This document shows positions 24,840-32,151 of a DNA stretch of 36,319 nt, piece after piece. A model generated the notes under the pieces. It saw nothing but the letters and a program-made list of their open reading frames with translations, ran no database searches and had not been told where the DNA came from. This stretch comes from a virus. The stretch lies in the IMG/VR virus record IMGVR_UViG_3300028577_000090, positions 1 to 36,319 of that record, one strand, 5' to 3'. The position numbers and the translations under genes were made by a program. Numbering within the stretch: position 1 is the first letter of the stretch; each line of letters begins with the position of its first letter.

Positions 24840-25385
24840 ATGAAGCGGGACGCCCCGACCGGGGAGCCGCCCCCTGCGCCACCCGTTGACGCGGACGCGA
24901 TGCGCAAGCGCCTGAACGACGCCGGGGCGATCGTGTCGCCCGCGATGACCTACCTCAAGGCCCAGATGCCGCCCCAAATCACCGACCGGTGGGGGCAGCC
25001 GTTGCCGCTGAGCGTGGACAAGCAAGAGCGCCTCGACCGCCTGGCGGCCGTCCTGGCGCAGCCGCTCGAGCGGGGGCGCGCGCTGCTGGTGTCCGGGCAG
25101 CTCGACACCATCGAGGCGGACGCGATCCGCAACGGGTGGCCCCAGGTGTACGACCACCTGAAGGAGCAGGCGATCGCCGAGATGGCCGAGGCGGGCCCGC
25201 CGCTCCCCCCGTGGAGCGAGGGCGTGCTGGGCATCCTGTTCGGACGGGACGCCGCGCTCGTCTACACCGACGGGTCCGCCGACGCGGCGAAGCCCACCGG
25301 CAATAAGCAGTTCAACGGCAAGGCGCCTCTGGCGTCGCCGGCCGATCTCTCTTCTGAACCCGACCTCCGACCACGTAGGAGCTGA
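24840..25385 (+). CDS. Hypothetical virion-associated protein
   Basis: A 181-aa protein. I choose ATG 24840; GTG 24813 is in frame but would translate the palindrome. The sequence starts MKRDAPTGEPPPAPPVDADA, then a helical and hydrophobic body (AVLAQPLERGRALLVSGQLD) and a polar tail. No family recognised. It lies between the ejection genes and the Ig-like structural gene, so a virion role is likely. Confidence 0.62.
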   Translation: MKRDAPTGEPPPAPPVDADAMRKRLNDAGAIVSPAMTYLKAQMPPQITDRWGQPLPLSVDKQERLDRLAAVLAQPLERGRALLVSGQLDTIEADAIRNGWPQVYDHLKEQAIAEMAEAGPPLPPWSEGVLGILFGRDAALVYTDGSADAAKPTGNKQFNGKAPLASPADLSSEPDLRPRRS

Positions 25386-25388
25386 CCA

Positions 25389-26123
25389 ATGGACAACCGA
25401 GTCAACCGATTCCGATTCCAGTTCTCGACGCCGAGCTTCACGCCGGTGTCGGGTGCCATCTCGGGGACCACGCCCAAGGTGTCGAGCGCCATCACGGTGA
25501 AGGGGGTGGAGTCGGTCGCCATCGCCCTGGCGACCACCAGCACGGCGAACGGCCTGTGGACGATCCAGGTCAGCAACGACGAGAGCGCCACGAAGGTGTG
25601 GACGGAATCGGCGAGCTTCCCGGGGCAGCCCACCTACCCCACGGGCGCGGCCAGCTCGGGGACGCCGGTGATCCCCACCTGGGGATACAACTTCATGCAG
25701 ATCACGTTCACCCCCTCGGCCGGCGCGGGCAACGCCACGGCCACGGTGAGCGGCAAAGTGCAGTCCGCGCCCATCGACGTCTGCCAGAACGAGACGGGGT
25801 CGCTTCTCCTGGTCGCGAATGCCACCGACACGCTGGCGGGGACCTGGCTCCCCGAGGTGTCCAACGACTGGTCGGGGATGCTCCTGAACCCGGCGGGGCG
25901 GAACCAGGTGAACAAGCTGGTGATCGCTGATGGCTCGTGGGGGACGTACCTCGTGAACCCCGCGCTGGCGGCGAAGGTGGCGAGTACCCTGCAGGCCCAG
26001 ACGTCGGACCTCGGGATCAACACCACCGGATCCCCCGGGACGATGCCCTACGGGGCCTTCCGCCTGGCGTTCACTCCCACCGCCGGCTCGGGGACCGTCA
26101 CCGCCACGGGGATCTTCAAATAA
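25389..26123 (+). CDS. Tandem-duplicated Ig-like structural protein
   Basis: A 244-aa beta-rich protein behind TAGGAG and ATG 25389. It contains two related halves. Residues about 35-135 include 'NGLWTIQVSNDES' and end 'YNFMQITFTPSAGAGNATAT'. Residues about 140-244 include 'AGTWLPEVSNDWS' and end 'YGAFRLAFTPTAGSGTVTAT'. The shared W....VSND and FTP.AG.G..TAT marks point to internal duplication of one beta-sandwich domain. Such domains decorate capsids or tails and can bind surface carbohydrate. Precise role unknown. Confidence 0.72.
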   Translation: MDNRVNRFRFQFSTPSFTPVSGAISGTTPKVSSAITVKGVESVAIALATTSTANGLWTIQVSNDESATKVWTESASFPGQPTYPTGAASSGTPVIPTWGYNFMQITFTPSAGAGNATATVSGKVQSAPIDVCQNETGSLLLVANATDTLAGTWLPEVSNDWSGMLLNPAGRNQVNKLVIADGSWGTYLVNPALAAKVASTLQAQTSDLGINTTGSPGTMPYGAFRLAFTPTAGSGTVTATGIFK

Positions 26124-26143
26124 CGGCCAACGTGGCCGGTAAT
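26119..26143. promoter_or_regulatory. 25-bp palindrome, copy 8 (compensatory)
   Basis: Core GGCCAACGTGGCC: both arms carry the same T-to-C/A-to-G change relative to GGTCAACTTGACC, so symmetry is kept. It overlaps the stop of the Ig-like gene and ends 11 bp before the -35 at 26155. Confidence 0.8.
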
Positions 26144-26154
26144 CCGGCGAACGT

Positions 26155-26182
26155 TTGTCCGTTCCAGCCGCAGTGATACATT
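26155..26182 (+). promoter_or_regulatory. Structural-gene promoter, twin of the capsid promoter
   Basis: TTGTCC (26155-26160), 16-bp spacer, TACATT (26177-26182), then GG. Spacer length, -10 and distance to the palindrome equal those at 12339. Confidence 0.65.
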
Positions 26183-26188
26183 GGACCT

Positions 26189-26283
26189 TGTCCCGCTGAA
26201 TTGCGAAACGCGCCGAAGACGAAACCTCACGGCGATCAGCAGGGTGTTGTGGTCACAACCCTTTTCTGTCGTGAGGTTACGCA
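26189..26283 (+). ncRNA. Structured 5' leader RNA, copy B
   Basis: AACCTCACG (26223-26231) pairs with CGTGAGGTT (26270-26278), enclosing the Shine-Dalgarno GAGG (26273-26276) seven bases before ATG 26284. Inside, GATCAGCAGGG is shared with copy A. The inner hairpin is AGGG/CCCT, a two-base bulge, then TTGT/ACAA with loop GGTC; copy A has GGTT/AACC there, so pairing is conserved while sequence is not. CGAAAC motifs upstream are also shared. The 5' end is predicted. Confidence 0.72.
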
Positions 26284-26778
26284 ATGGCAACGCGAGTTTT
26301 CACCCTGTCGGGACAGTTCACCGTGGCCAACCAGGCGGTCACGCTGGCGTTCATCAACCCGGCGGCGGCGCCGAACTTTGGCATCGAGATCATGCAGGTC
26401 GACGTGTCGCAGTCGGGCACGGCCACGAGCGCCCAGCAGCGTATCCAGCTCGTCACGCAGGTCACCGCGTTTCCGACGCTGACCAGCGCCACCCCGCAGA
26501 AGATGGAACTGGCTGACCCGAACGCCAGCATCATCACGGGCGGCACGGCCGGCGCGGCTGGCACGTCTGGCGTGAACGCATCGGGGGAAGGCGCGGGCAC
26601 CAAGACGGTGCGTTACGAGTCGGACTTCAACAACCTCAACGGCTTCCTGTGGTGCCCTCCCGAGGTGGGACGCATCAAGCTGCCGGCGGGGTTGGCCTCG
26701 GGCTTCGGCGTGTTCTTGCCTGCCGCCCCGGGAACCCTGGCCGGGTGGGCCGTCTCCGTGATGTTCCGCGAGTACTAA
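26284..26778 (+). CDS. Beta-rich structural protein under capsid-type control
   Basis: A 164-aa protein starting MATRVFTLSGQFTVANQAVT. It is Ala/Thr/Gly-rich with alternating strands ('FGIEIMQVDVSQSGTATSAQ', 'RIQLVTQVTAFPTL') and a Gly/Thr loop in the middle, ending 'GWAVSVMFREY'. It shares its operator, promoter spacing and leader RNA with the major capsid gene. It is therefore likely made in large, coordinated amounts, as a decoration or fibre protein would be. No family recognised. Confidence 0.7.
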   Translation: MATRVFTLSGQFTVANQAVTLAFINPAAAPNFGIEIMQVDVSQSGTATSAQQRIQLVTQVTAFPTLTSATPQKMELADPNASIITGGTAGAAGTSGVNASGEGAGTKTVRYESDFNNLNGFLWCPPEVGRIKLPAGLASGFGVFLPAAPGTLAGWAVSVMFREY

Positions 26779-26789
26779 GAGCGGGCCGC

Positions 26790-28829
26790 ATGCGGATCGC
26801 CATCGTCGCGGCCGTGCTGCTGGTCAGCGCGACCGCGCTGGCGCAGTCGTCTGGCGTCCCGAACGCCGGCTCCACGGCCTGCACTCGCGAGAACGGGTGT
26901 TTCTTCACGCCGTGCTTTGGGACGCAGACGGCGGGCACCGCGTACTACTTCTGCGACTGCAAGACCACGGGCGCGGCCGGCCTTCCCCCGTCTGGTCAGC
27001 AGCCGCAGAGTGGATGCACAGCGGGCAGCGACGCCGCGAACGGCCTGACGCCCGCCACGGCCAAGCAGACCTACGGCGCCGCGCAGGCGTTGTTCGGTAG
27101 CCTCGGGCCCGACGACCGAATCCTATTCTGCAACGGCGGCGTAGTCGATGACACCGGCGCGTCAAGCACGAACTGGGTCAACACGGGCGTCAGCGCCGCG
27201 CACCCCATCATCGTCGGCACCTACGACGCGGCATGGGGCGGCGGCGGCGTTCGGCCGGTCATCCTCAACGCGCTGGGCACGTACGCCTTCAACCTTACCG
27301 GTTCGGACACGCCCAAGGGTGGATACGTCTTCGCGGGCCTTGACGTCGAGGGAATCGGGAAGGACCCGGCAGCTTGCGCAGACAGCCCGCCGTGTGGCGC
27401 GAACCCGTGCCCGTTCGAGGCCTTCTTCGCCTACAACCAAGTCAACGACGTCACCATCTGCGACGTCAAGATGGCGTGGCACTGCATCGGCATGGAGATG
27501 GCCGGTGGTAACAACAACTCCGACGACAACCAGCGGTTCACCATCAGGAACAGCACCATCGTCAACAACGACGCCCAGGGCTTCCTGGGGAGCGGGTCGA
27601 ACCTGCTCATCGATAGCAGCTTCTTCGACTATAACGGCAAGAAGGACGCCAACCTCGACCACCACATCTACTATTCGTCGGGAATCTCGACGGGGTCGGT
27701 CATCTCGAACAACGAGCTGTATCGCAACGCGCCCGTCAGCGGCGGCGGATGCGCGGGCGTTGCCCTTGTCACTCACGGCATTTTCGACGGGCTGACCATC
27801 GTCGGCAATTGGATCCACGAGCCGCCCGGGACTGCGCTGGGCGGATGCTACGGCATCGGCATCATGCCGGGCTACACGTCCGCCGAGATGTTCGCGCACG
27901 CATTCGTGCTGCGGAACTTCATCCAGGACGTCGGCGGAAGCGCCGTCGAGATGGAGGCGTGCCACAACTGCAGCGTCGAGGGGAACATCTTCACGGCCTC
28001 GGCCACGTCCGCCATGGAAGCCGTCACGCTCACGGGCGGCTCGGTCGGAACGGGCGACTGGACGAACGACACCATCTCGGTCCAGGGGAACACCGCGTAC
28101 GGCGCAGGCGTCCAGTTCCGCGAGAGCGACACCGCCGCGAACATCAGCTTCGGCGACAACGTCACGTATCGAACCGAGTCGGGCACCGTCAACTGCTTCG
28201 ACCACCAGCTTTCGACGGCGTCCTACACGAAGATGGACCGGAACTGGTGCTACGCGCCCAGCGCCGGCACGCTTCGATGGAACGCCACGGGGACGCAGTC
28301 ACTTGCTACCTGGCAGGGCGCTACCGGCTTCGACAGCAACTCGACGTCCGGCACTGACCCGAAGTTCGCGAGCCCCACCGTTACGGGAACGCTGACGACC
28401 ATCGCGGCGGCGTTCAAGCCTCAGTCGGCGTCGGGCCTGCGCGCCGCTGGGTCGAGCGTCTACGTGACGACGACGGACTTCGGGGGGGGCACGCGGCCCA
28501 ACCCGCCGGCCATTGGGGCCATGGAGTTCACGTCGCCGCCTTCGACGCCAGCGTCCGGCGGCAAGAACCGCCCGATCACCTACGGCGGGTGGTTCCTGCT
28601 GACGCTGTTCGTCCTGGGCTTCGCCGCGCTAGCGGGCCACCTCAGCGTGAGGCGGCGCCGCGCGGAGCTCGCGGACGCGCAGCACGTCCACCTCATCGAC
28701 GAGCACACGGTACCCGCGCTGAGGGAGGTGGCCCGCGACGAAGACATCGCCGGCCTGATGATCAACGACCTGTGTGACCAGTGCGGCGAGCCCGCGTGGT
28801 TGCCGCGCGGGCGAAAGCGCAAGGGGTAG
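26790..28829 (+). CDS. Secreted, membrane-anchored right-handed beta-helix protein
   Basis: A 679-aa protein. I choose ATG 26790 because it gives a clear signal peptide (MRIAIVAAVLLVSATALAQ). Next come Cys-rich segments (CFFTPCFG, YYFCDC), a 'DAANGLTPATAKQT..AA' entry typical of secreted beta-helix proteins, and PbH1-like rungs between about 240 and 500 ('RFTIRNSTIVNNDAQGFLG', 'GLTIVGNWIHEPPG', 'CSVEGNIFTASATS'). Near 600-618 is a membrane helix (WFLLTLFVLGFAALAGHL), followed by RRRR and a tail with CDQCGEPAW. Phage tailspikes do not normally have signal peptides or anchors. This may be a host-derived surface protein expressed from the phage, perhaps acting at the cell surface. Confidence 0.78.
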   Translation: MRIAIVAAVLLVSATALAQSSGVPNAGSTACTRENGCFFTPCFGTQTAGTAYYFCDCKTTGAAGLPPSGQQPQSGCTAGSDAANGLTPATAKQTYGAAQALFGSLGPDDRILFCNGGVVDDTGASSTNWVNTGVSAAHPIIVGTYDAAWGGGGVRPVILNALGTYAFNLTGSDTPKGGYVFAGLDVEGIGKDPAACADSPPCGANPCPFEAFFAYNQVNDVTICDVKMAWHCIGMEMAGGNNNSDDNQRFTIRNSTIVNNDAQGFLGSGSNLLIDSSFFDYNGKKDANLDHHIYYSSGISTGSVISNNELYRNAPVSGGGCAGVALVTHGIFDGLTIVGNWIHEPPGTALGGCYGIGIMPGYTSAEMFAHAFVLRNFIQDVGGSAVEMEACHNCSVEGNIFTASATSAMEAVTLTGGSVGTGDWTNDTISVQGNTAYGAGVQFRESDTAANISFGDNVTYRTESGTVNCFDHQLSTASYTKMDRNWCYAPSAGTLRWNATGTQSLATWQGATGFDSNSTSGTDPKFASPTVTGTLTTIAAAFKPQSASGLRAAGSSVYVTTTDFGGGTRPNPPAIGAMEFTSPPSTPASGGKNRPITYGGWFLLTLFVLGFAALAGHLSVRRRRAELADAQHVHLIDEHTVPALREVARDEDIAGLMINDLCDQCGEPAWLPRGRKRKG

Positions 28830-28832
28830 CCC

Positions 28833-30191
28833 GTGGCCACGCCGCTCCTCCTTTACCTGTTCAACGAGGGCACCGGGGCCACCGCGACCGATACCAGTTC
28901 CGGCACGGCGCTGAATGCCACCATCACGCCCGGGGCCTCTGGCGCGTGGACTACGGCGGGAACAAACAAGGTCGGCTACGACTTCGCCGGCACGGGCACC
29001 GGCATCACGGGCAGCCTCAGCGGGACGAAGGTCAATACCGCCCTGTCCGGCGGCACGAAGATCACCCTTGAGCTGGTCTTCGACTCGGCGGCTTCGACCT
29101 CGACGTACGACGAGTTCCTGAAGATCACCGACGGCAGTTCAACAGGACTCATCGGAGCGACCGTCAATCACAGCCAAGGCGGCCTGATTTTCAGTGCTGC
29201 CGAGGGCGCGTTCCCGAATGACTGCCTGCTGAAGTACGCGATCCCCACGTCCGGGGTCATCGTTCTTCACATCGTCATCGACTCGACGCAGGCGTCGGCG
29301 GGGAACCGCGTCCTGGTCTACGTCGCTGGCAGCAGCGTCAGCCCGACCATCATCGACACGCTGGGGCTCAACGCCGCGCTCGATGCCGCGTTCAACTGGT
29401 CGACGTCAACGCTGGTGTTCGGCGAGGCGGGCGCGAGCCCGAGGAAGCTGTATTACGCCGCTATCTATGCATCGGCGCTGACGTCGGGGCAGGTGGCCGC
29501 GAACGCAACAGCCCTGGCGGCCAACAACGACGCCGACCCGAACGGTACGGCGGCATCCCAGGTGCCGTTCCGCCGACAGCAGTGGGTCCCGCAGGCCGAC
29601 GAGGAAATCATCCCCCGGCGACGCCTGTTCGTCCCCCCGCCCACCGGAGCCGCCCCGTCGCGCGTCCCCTATCGACGCCCGCAGCCGCCCCAGGAGCCCG
29701 CGCCCGAGTACCTGTTCATGGGCATGCGGTCGGCCACCATCCAGAGCGGCGCCGCGCCCCCCGACAACCCGCCATGGGGATGGCCAAGGCGCATCCTCGC
29801 CCTGTTCCAGCCGGCCGAGGACTTCCAGCCGCCCCCGCAGCTACGCAAGGTGCCCACCAGCGGGCCCGTCATCGTCCCGGACAATCCACCGTGGGGGTGG
29901 CCGCGCCGCGTCCTGGCGCTGGTGCGACAGGAGGAGGAGGCGCCGCCGCTCCTTCCCCGCCGCCGGACGGCTACGATCGCCCCGCCCGCGGTCATTCCCG
30001 ACACGCCGCCCTGGGGCTGGCCGCGTCGCCTGGCGCTATTTGCGGGAATTGCGAACGCCATCGTTGACGAGTTCTTCCCGCAAAGGCGGGTCAACGTGCC
30101 GCAGCCCGGCTTCGTGCCCGCGCAGACGTTGCGGCCTCCCTTCGTTGCGGTGGTGGACTCCCAACAATTGACGGTCACCCCGGATACCTGA
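28833..30191 (+). CDS. LamG/ConA-like lectin protein with PPWGWPRR repeats
   Basis: A 452-aa protein from GTG 28833 behind AAGGGG. Residues 1-225 resemble a LamG/concanavalin-like beta sandwich: 'LLLYLFNEGTGATATDTSSG', 'FDFAGTGTGI'-type and 'KLYYAAIYASALTSGQV' segments are classical for this fold. It binds glycans in tail fibres. The remainder is Pro/Arg-rich and contains PPWGWPRR three times at residues 313-320, 352-359 and 392-399, each followed by a hydrophobic (I/V)LAL(F/V) or LALF patch. Spacing is about 40 residues. The role of the repeat is unknown; it could attach to another virion protein. Confidence 0.78.
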   Translation: MATPLLLYLFNEGTGATATDTSSGTALNATITPGASGAWTTAGTNKVGYDFAGTGTGITGSLSGTKVNTALSGGTKITLELVFDSAASTSTYDEFLKITDGSSTGLIGATVNHSQGGLIFSAAEGAFPNDCLLKYAIPTSGVIVLHIVIDSTQASAGNRVLVYVAGSSVSPTIIDTLGLNAALDAAFNWSTSTLVFGEAGASPRKLYYAAIYASALTSGQVAANATALAANNDADPNGTAASQVPFRRQQWVPQADEEIIPRRRLFVPPPTGAAPSRVPYRRPQPPQEPAPEYLFMGMRSATIQSGAAPPDNPPWGWPRRILALFQPAEDFQPPPQLRKVPTSGPVIVPDNPPWGWPRRVLALVRQEEEAPPLLPRRRTATIAPPAVIPDTPPWGWPRRLALFAGIANAIVDEFFPQRRVNVPQPGFVPAQTLRPPFVAVVDSQQLTVTPDT

Positions 30192-30203
30192 AACTGAGGG
30201 AAC

Positions 30204-30524
30204 GTGAAGCCTCGCAAGCGCACCGACACCGGCTACCCCATCACGGCCACGCTGAAGGCCAATGGCGTGGTCGTGGACCTGACTGGCTCGACGGTGGCGA
30301 TTTGGCTGCGCGACCGCAATACGCAGGTGGTGAAGGTCAGCGGGGGTTCCTGCACCATCGTGAGCCCGACCGCGGGGACCGTGAGCTACACACCGGCCTC
30401 CACCGACGTGGACACCTCGGGCAGCTACGACGTGGAGTTCAAACAGGTGCGCGGAGACGGCACGATCATCCACTACCCGTCGGACGGCTACGAGCCGCTG
30501 ACCATCGAGGACAACCTTGGCTGA
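30204..30524 (+). CDS. BppU-like baseplate/tail protein
   Basis: A 106-aa protein from GTG 30204 with GAGGGA upstream. The order 'DTGYPITATLKANGVVVDLT', 'STVAIWLRD', 'SPTAGTVSYTPASTDVDTSG' and 'YDVEFKQVRGDG', ending 'YPSDGYEPLTIEDNL', matches the small beta-sandwich at the N-terminus of BppU-type upper-baseplate proteins. That domain attaches receptor-binding proteins to the tail. It is the last gene before the lysis cassette. Confidence 0.75.
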   Translation: MKPRKRTDTGYPITATLKANGVVVDLTGSTVAIWLRDRNTQVVKVSGGSCTIVSPTAGTVSYTPASTDVDTSGSYDVEFKQVRGDGTIIHYPSDGYEPLTIEDNLG

Positions 30525-30801
30525 CGGGGAGAACCTCAGCCGTTGGTGGCACGCTCCCCTCGTGGGCGGCCTCGCCACCGTCGGGACGTTCCTGATGAGC
30601 CACTACGGCGGGGCCACGCACGACGACGTCAACGGCCTGAAGGCCGACATCGCCGCGCTGCGGACTGAGGTGAACCAGTGCGAGCTGAGAATCGCGACAG
30701 TGGGCGACCAGGACAAGAAGTACACCGACAAACAGGTACTCGACGTGGAGGCGCGCGTGGCGTCTCTGGTCAAGAAGAAACGGAAGGGTGATGCCCAATG
30801 A
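30517..30801 (+). CDS. Small membrane protein with coiled coil (holin or i-spanin candidate)
   Basis: A 94-aa protein from TTG 30517, with GAGGA upstream and overlap with the previous stop. One hydrophobic segment (APLVGGLATVGTFLMSHYGG, about 13-32) is followed by a coiled coil (HDDVNGLKADIAALRTEVNQ) and a Lys-rich end. One membrane helix plus coiled coil just before the lysozyme suits a holin or inner-membrane spanin. Which one cannot be decided from sequence. Confidence 0.62.
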   Translation: MADGENLSRWWHAPLVGGLATVGTFLMSHYGGATHDDVNGLKADIAALRTEVNQCELRIATVGDQDKKYTDKQVLDVEARVASLVKKKRKGDAQ

Positions 30802-31069
30802 AAGCAGCAACGGCCAGGGCGCACGCGTGGGGGAGCCTGGAGGCGGCGGGGCCGCCGATCGCCACGGCATCGTCAATGTCGGCCTTGAAATCATCTCCCT
30901 GGGGACCACTCTCGCGGAAACTGGCCGCCTCGCGGCTCACGTTGCTCCGGATCAACTCCCGGCTGAGCTCGTTGCCATCGCAGGAGTCGCCGACGGAATC
31001 GCCGAGACCCTGACGGAGCTGTCCTCGAAGCTCCGCGAGGAATCAAAGAAGCTGCTGCATGGCCGGTGA
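30791..31069 (+). CDS. Small hypothetical lysis-region protein
   Basis: A 92-aa protein from ATG 30791, overlapping the previous gene, with GGAAGG nearby. The N-terminus is Gly-rich. A hydrophobic segment (GIVNVGLEIISLGTTLAETG) is followed by a helical Leu-rich body (LVAIAGVADGIAETLTELSS) and a Lys tail. A second frame (30798-31013) is open across it but lacks a ribosome site and is probably a shadow. Possible holin-like role; unproven. Confidence 0.55.
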   Translation: MPNESSNGQGARVGEPGGGGAADRHGIVNVGLEIISLGTTLAETGRLAAHVAPDQLPAELVAIAGVADGIAETLTELSSKLREESKKLLHGR

Positions 31070-31316
31070 CGTCGTCATGGAGTTCGCGGAGGAGCCCACG
31101 CCCGTCAGGCGCGTGTGCCCCGACTGCACCCGCGAACAGACGGTGCTCGACAACGACGTGCAGGCGCCCGAGTCCCCCAACGAGGCCTGGAAGCTCATGA
31201 GCTGCCGAGGGACCGCCGACTGGCGCCTATGGCGCTGGTGCCGCGTGCTCGGCGAGGTGACACGGCCAGCGGCGGGGCGCCGGCTGAGCCACGAACGAAG
31301 GAAGGTGCCGCGATGA
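31059..31316 (+). CDS. Small zinc-binding-like protein
   Basis: An 85-aa protein from ATG 31059, overlapping its neighbours on both sides. It contains RRVCPDCTREQTV (CxxC), a second Cys at 'LMSCRGTADW' and another in 'RWCRVLG', so one metal site is possible. It has a basic C-terminus. No family recognised. The overlaps with neighbours support expression. Confidence 0.55.
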   Translation: MAGDVVMEFAEEPTPVRRVCPDCTREQTVLDNDVQAPESPNEAWKLMSCRGTADWRLWRWCRVLGEVTRPAAGRRLSHERRKVPR

Positions 31317-31873
31317 CCGAGCAGCAACTGGCCGAGCTGGTGGACAACCTGCGCCGCTTCGAGGGCGCGTCACCCTGGATGTACCTCGATACGGCCAGCC
31401 CGCCGTGCGTGACCGTCGGGATCGGCGTGATGCTGCCCGATGTCGGCGCCGCCGTCGCCCTGCCCTTCCGCAACTGCGTCGCCGGGAGGGGGGGCACCGA
31501 GGACGAGATCGCCGGCGCCTTCGAACGCGTGCGCGAGATGCGCGGGGGCCAGGCCCTGAGCGCGTACAAGCTGCAGCCGCCGATCGAGCTGGACCCGGAG
31601 GAAGTGACGGCGCTGGCGGTGCGGCGACTCAACGACGTGTTCATTCCGGGCCTGCAGCAGCAGTTCCACGCCTTCGATGCTCTGCCGTGGGCGGCTCAGC
31701 AGGTGCTGGTGGACCTCGCCTGGAACCTCGGGCTGAACGGCCTGGCAAAGTTCCGCAACCTGGCAGCCGCAGTGGACCGCCGCGATTGGGAGCGCGCCGC
31801 CGTCGAGTCTCACGTGGAGACGTCGCGGCCGGCCCGCAACGAATGGCGAGCGGAGATGTTCCGGTCATGCTGA
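31313..31873 (+). CDS. Endolysin, T4-type lysozyme (GH24)
   Basis: A 186-aa protein from ATG 31313 behind GGAAGG. It carries the T4-lysozyme catalytic triad order: Glu17 in RRFEG, Asp26 in YLDTAS and Thr34 in CVTVGIGV. The Glu-Asp spacing of nine equals that in T4 lysozyme, and there is a short insertion before Thr. Later segments (VDLAWNLGLNGLAKFRNLAA, WERAAVES) match the C-terminal lobe. It cleaves the glycan strand of peptidoglycan. No signal sequence is present, so release to the periplasm needs a holin. High confidence. Confidence 0.92.
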   Translation: MTEQQLAELVDNLRRFEGASPWMYLDTASPPCVTVGIGVMLPDVGAAVALPFRNCVAGRGGTEDEIAGAFERVREMRGGQALSAYKLQPPIELDPEEVTALAVRRLNDVFIPGLQQQFHAFDALPWAAQQVLVDLAWNLGLNGLAKFRNLAAAVDRRDWERAAVESHVETSRPARNEWRAEMFRSC

Positions 31874-32148
31874 CCGGCGTCGTCGTCCTGCTGGCCCTCT
31901 GCATCTCGATCCTCGCTCACGACAACCACCAGACCAGAAAGGCACTCAAGCACATGTCTCAATCGCTCGACAACCTCACCGCCGCCGTCACCACCGTGGA
32001 AAACTCCGTTGCCGCCGCCGTTGCCGAGATCGGCACCCTGCACGCCGGCTCGGCCGACGACTCCGCGCAGCTCGACGCGCTCACCGTTCGGCTGACCACC
32101 GCCTCCAACGCCCTGACCGCCGCCATCGCGCCGAAGCCCGCGGCGTAA
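31867..32148 (+). CDS. Membrane-anchored coiled-coil protein (Rz-like candidate)
   Basis: A 93-aa protein. ATG 31867 overlaps the endolysin stop and gives an N-terminal membrane helix (MLTGVVVLLALCISILAHDN). A coiled coil of heptad type follows (MSQSLDNLTAAVTTVENSVA, then Ala/Leu-rich), ending in Pro. The internal ATG 31953 starts a form lacking the membrane part. One membrane helix plus coiled coil after a lysozyme fits an Rz-like i-spanin; inference. Confidence 0.62.
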   Translation: MLTGVVVLLALCISILAHDNHQTRKALKHMSQSLDNLTAAVTTVENSVAAAVAEIGTLHAGSADDSAQLDALTVRLTTASNALTAAIAPKPAA

Positions 32149-32151
32149 CCC

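Noticed and set aside
30088-30100. Tenth palindrome copy (GGGTCAACGTGCC).
   Set aside because: One arm is broken, the flanks do not match, and it lies inside a coding region; probably chance.
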